A DNA stretch of 64,000 nucleotides from positions 372,001-436,000 of the forward strand of contig NZ_PDWT01000003.1 in the NCBI RefSeq assembly GCF_010093345.1, read 5' to 3'. The translations under genes were made by a program, and so were the position numbers. Source of the DNA: Pseudoxanthomonas yeongjuensis. GTDB lineage: Bacteria > Pseudomonadota > Gammaproteobacteria > Xanthomonadales > Xanthomonadaceae. The notes under the pieces were generated by a model that saw only the letters and a list, made by a program, of their open reading frames with translations, had not been told where the DNA came from and did not search any database. The first letter of the stretch is position 1; each line of letters opens with the position of its first letter. Below are positions 62,777-64,000 of this stretch, in pieces.

Positions 62777-64000
62777 TGCAGGCCGCCGCTCCCGTGGACA
62801 ACGAAACCGAGCGCCGGCTGCATCCGTGGTCGTGGCTGTTCGTGCTGGTCCAGCAATTGAAGCAGTTCCTCGTGCCGCTGCTGGCCTTGCTGGTCTTCGG
62901 CGGCGGTGGCGCGGGCGGCTTCTGGGCCGGGATCGGACCGCTGGTCGCGGTGGGCGTACTGGTCGTGGTTTCGCTGCTGCAGTACTTCACCTACCGCTAT
63001 CGCATCGGCAGGGACGGCCTGAGCATCCGCGACGGCCTGCTGCATCGCAACCTGCGCGATATTCCCTATTCGCGCATCCACAACGTGGTCCTGCATCAGT
63101 CGCTGCTGCACCGGTTGTTCGGCGTGGCCGAGGTCAGGCTGGAATCGGCAGGCGGACAGAAACCCGAGGCGCAGATGCGGGTGCTGCGGCTGGACCAGGC
63201 ATTGGCGCTGGAGGACCTGATCAAGCATCGCGGGCAACTGCCGGAGGCCGGCACGCCGGCCAACGCTGCCGATCGCCTGTTGTCGCTGCCCACCGCCGAA
63301 GTCGTCCGCCTGGGCCTGGTTTCCAACCGCGGCATGATCGTGGTGGCGGCGGCATTCGGCGGCGCCTGGCAACTGTTTCCCGATCGCGTGGTCGCCAATT
63401 TTTTCGAGACCACCGGACGCGAACTGTTCGGGTACGCCAGCCACCTGCAGCTGGGCTGGATGACCACCGCCGCGGCCGTGGCCGCGATGGTGCTGCTGGC
63501 GGTAGTCCTGCTGCGCCTGCTTTCGGTGGCGCTGGCGCTGGTCCAGTACCACGGCTTCCTGCTCAGCGAGGAACAGAAGCGGCTGACGGTGGAACGCGGG
63601 CTGCTGGCGAAACTGCGCACCAGCGTCGCCCGCCGCCGCATCCAGTCGTGGACGCTGCACGAAGGCTTCCTGCATCGCCTGCTGAAACGTCGCAGTCTGC
63701 AGGTCGACACCGCCGTCGCCGAAATGGGCAAGAGCGATCACCGCGCCTTCAGGGAAGTGGCGCCGATCGCCACCCCCGAGGCTTGCGACGCGCTGGTCCG
63801 CCACCTGTTGCCGCAGGCGCAATGGCCGCGCGGCGAATGGACCGCGCTGGCGGCGGGCACGTGGTGGCGGTTGTTCCTGCCGACAGCGATCTTCTGCGTG
63901 CTGCTTACGGGCGGCCTGCTGCTGCGTCTAGGCAACGCATGGACGCTGCTGCCGCTGCTGTGGCTGCCTTGGGGCGCGTACGCCTCGCGGCAGCGGGCGC
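62776..64000 (+). CDS. Bacterial PH-domain membrane protein (YdbT-like), cut by the window end
   Basis: At least 408 residues, no stop within the window. ATG 62776 overlaps the previous stop as TGATG. Visible parts: MQAAAPVDNETERRLHPWSW, two helices, a first PH domain with 'IGRDGLSIRDGLLHRNLRDIPYSRIHNVVLHQSLLHRLFGVAEVRLESAGG', a middle pair of helices, and a second PH domain with 'LSEEQKRLTVERGLLAKLRTSVARRRIQSWTLHEGFLHRLL'. A third set of helices starts near 63870. It is the large partner of the YdbS-like protein. Confidence 0.9.
   Translation, partial: MQAAAPVDNETERRLHPWSWLFVLVQQLKQFLVPLLALLVFGGGGAGGFWAGIGPLVAVGVLVVVSLLQYFTYRYRIGRDGLSIRDGLLHRNLRDIPYSRIHNVVLHQSLLHRLFGVAEVRLESAGGQKPEAQMRVLRLDQALALEDLIKHRGQLPEAGTPANAADRLLSLPTAEVVRLGLVSNRGMIVVAAAFGGAWQLFPDRVVANFFETTGRELFGYASHLQLGWMTTAAAVAAMVLLAVVLLRLLSVALALVQYHGFLLSEEQKRLTVERGLLAKLRTSVARRRIQSWTLHEGFLHRLLKRRSLQVDTAVAEMGKSDHRAFREVAPIATPEACDALVRHLLPQAQWPRGEWTALAAGTWWRLFLPTAIFCVLLTGGLLLRLGNAWTLLPLLWLPWGAYASRQRA

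Overview
The window is high-GC chromosomal DNA from a gammaproteobacterium of the Xanthomonadaceae/Lysobacteraceae (Lysobacter, Luteimonas or Pseudoxanthomonas-like; the genus cannot be fixed from the sequence). Evidence for this is the RpoD sequence with its xanthomonad-type region 1.1 and acidic spacer, a TonB receptor followed by a SapC-family gene, receptors ending in Arg-Tyr-Lys-Phe, GTAGGAGCG-type dispersed palindromes, and a heptamer tandem repeat between dtd and lpxL. No rRNA, CRISPR array or complete insertion sequence was seen. One tRNA gene is present.

Layout. (1) 0-4.5 kb, minus strand: a large TonB-dependent receptor, a terminator, a SapC-family protein and the first codons of a third gene, downstream of a LacI-type operator/promoter. 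(2) 5.3-18.4 kb, minus strand: a transport and catabolic block. A D-threonine aldolase/D-serine dehydratase-like PLP enzyme, RidA and an aldehyde dehydrogenase are followed by a HAD hydrolase, a complete peptide/nickel-type ABC importer with fused ATPases, a tartrate/D-malate dehydrogenase, a succinate-semialdehyde dehydrogenase and aspartate ammonia-lyase. Most ABC genes overlap by 1-4 bp. The products would feed fumarate, succinate and other C4 acids to the TCA cycle. (3) 18.6-22.9 kb: a siderophore-type TonB receptor with DUF4198 and DUF1624 proteins. (4) 23.5-31.5 kb: a heavy-metal RND efflux operon (outer-membrane factor, a small membrane protein, adaptor, pump, small periplasmic protein, strong terminator) whose first gene appears to be an amine-oxidising flavoenzyme. 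(5) 32.1-40.6 kb, mainly plus strand: an amine/amino-acid catabolic cluster with a GNAT protein, class III aminotransferase, Lrp regulator, three-subunit FAD/2Fe-2S dehydrogenase, AraC regulator, M20 amidohydrolase and a divergent bicupin.

(6) 41-51.4 kb is accessory: a Crp/Fnr regulator, a damaged tyrosine integrase, a MipA/OmpV protein, a truncated gene start, a tetR-adaptor-RND drug-efflux operon with two operator copies, and a divergent quinone oxidoreductase/marR pair with two operator copies. (7) 51.4-54.6 kb: a membrane-bound AraC regulator and a two-domain aspartyl protease with PDZ. (8) 54.8-64 kb returns to core genes: tRNA-Ile2(CAU), opgH and an opgG/opgD-type glucan gene, rpoD with promoter and terminator, dtd, an lpxL-type acyltransferase and two bacterial PH-domain membrane proteins, the last cut by the window end.

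Most annotated starts were moved inward from the longest possible frame, using ribosome-binding sites and the 1-4 bp stop/start overlaps that are pervasive here. Long antisense frames (up to 1223 codons) over real genes were discarded.
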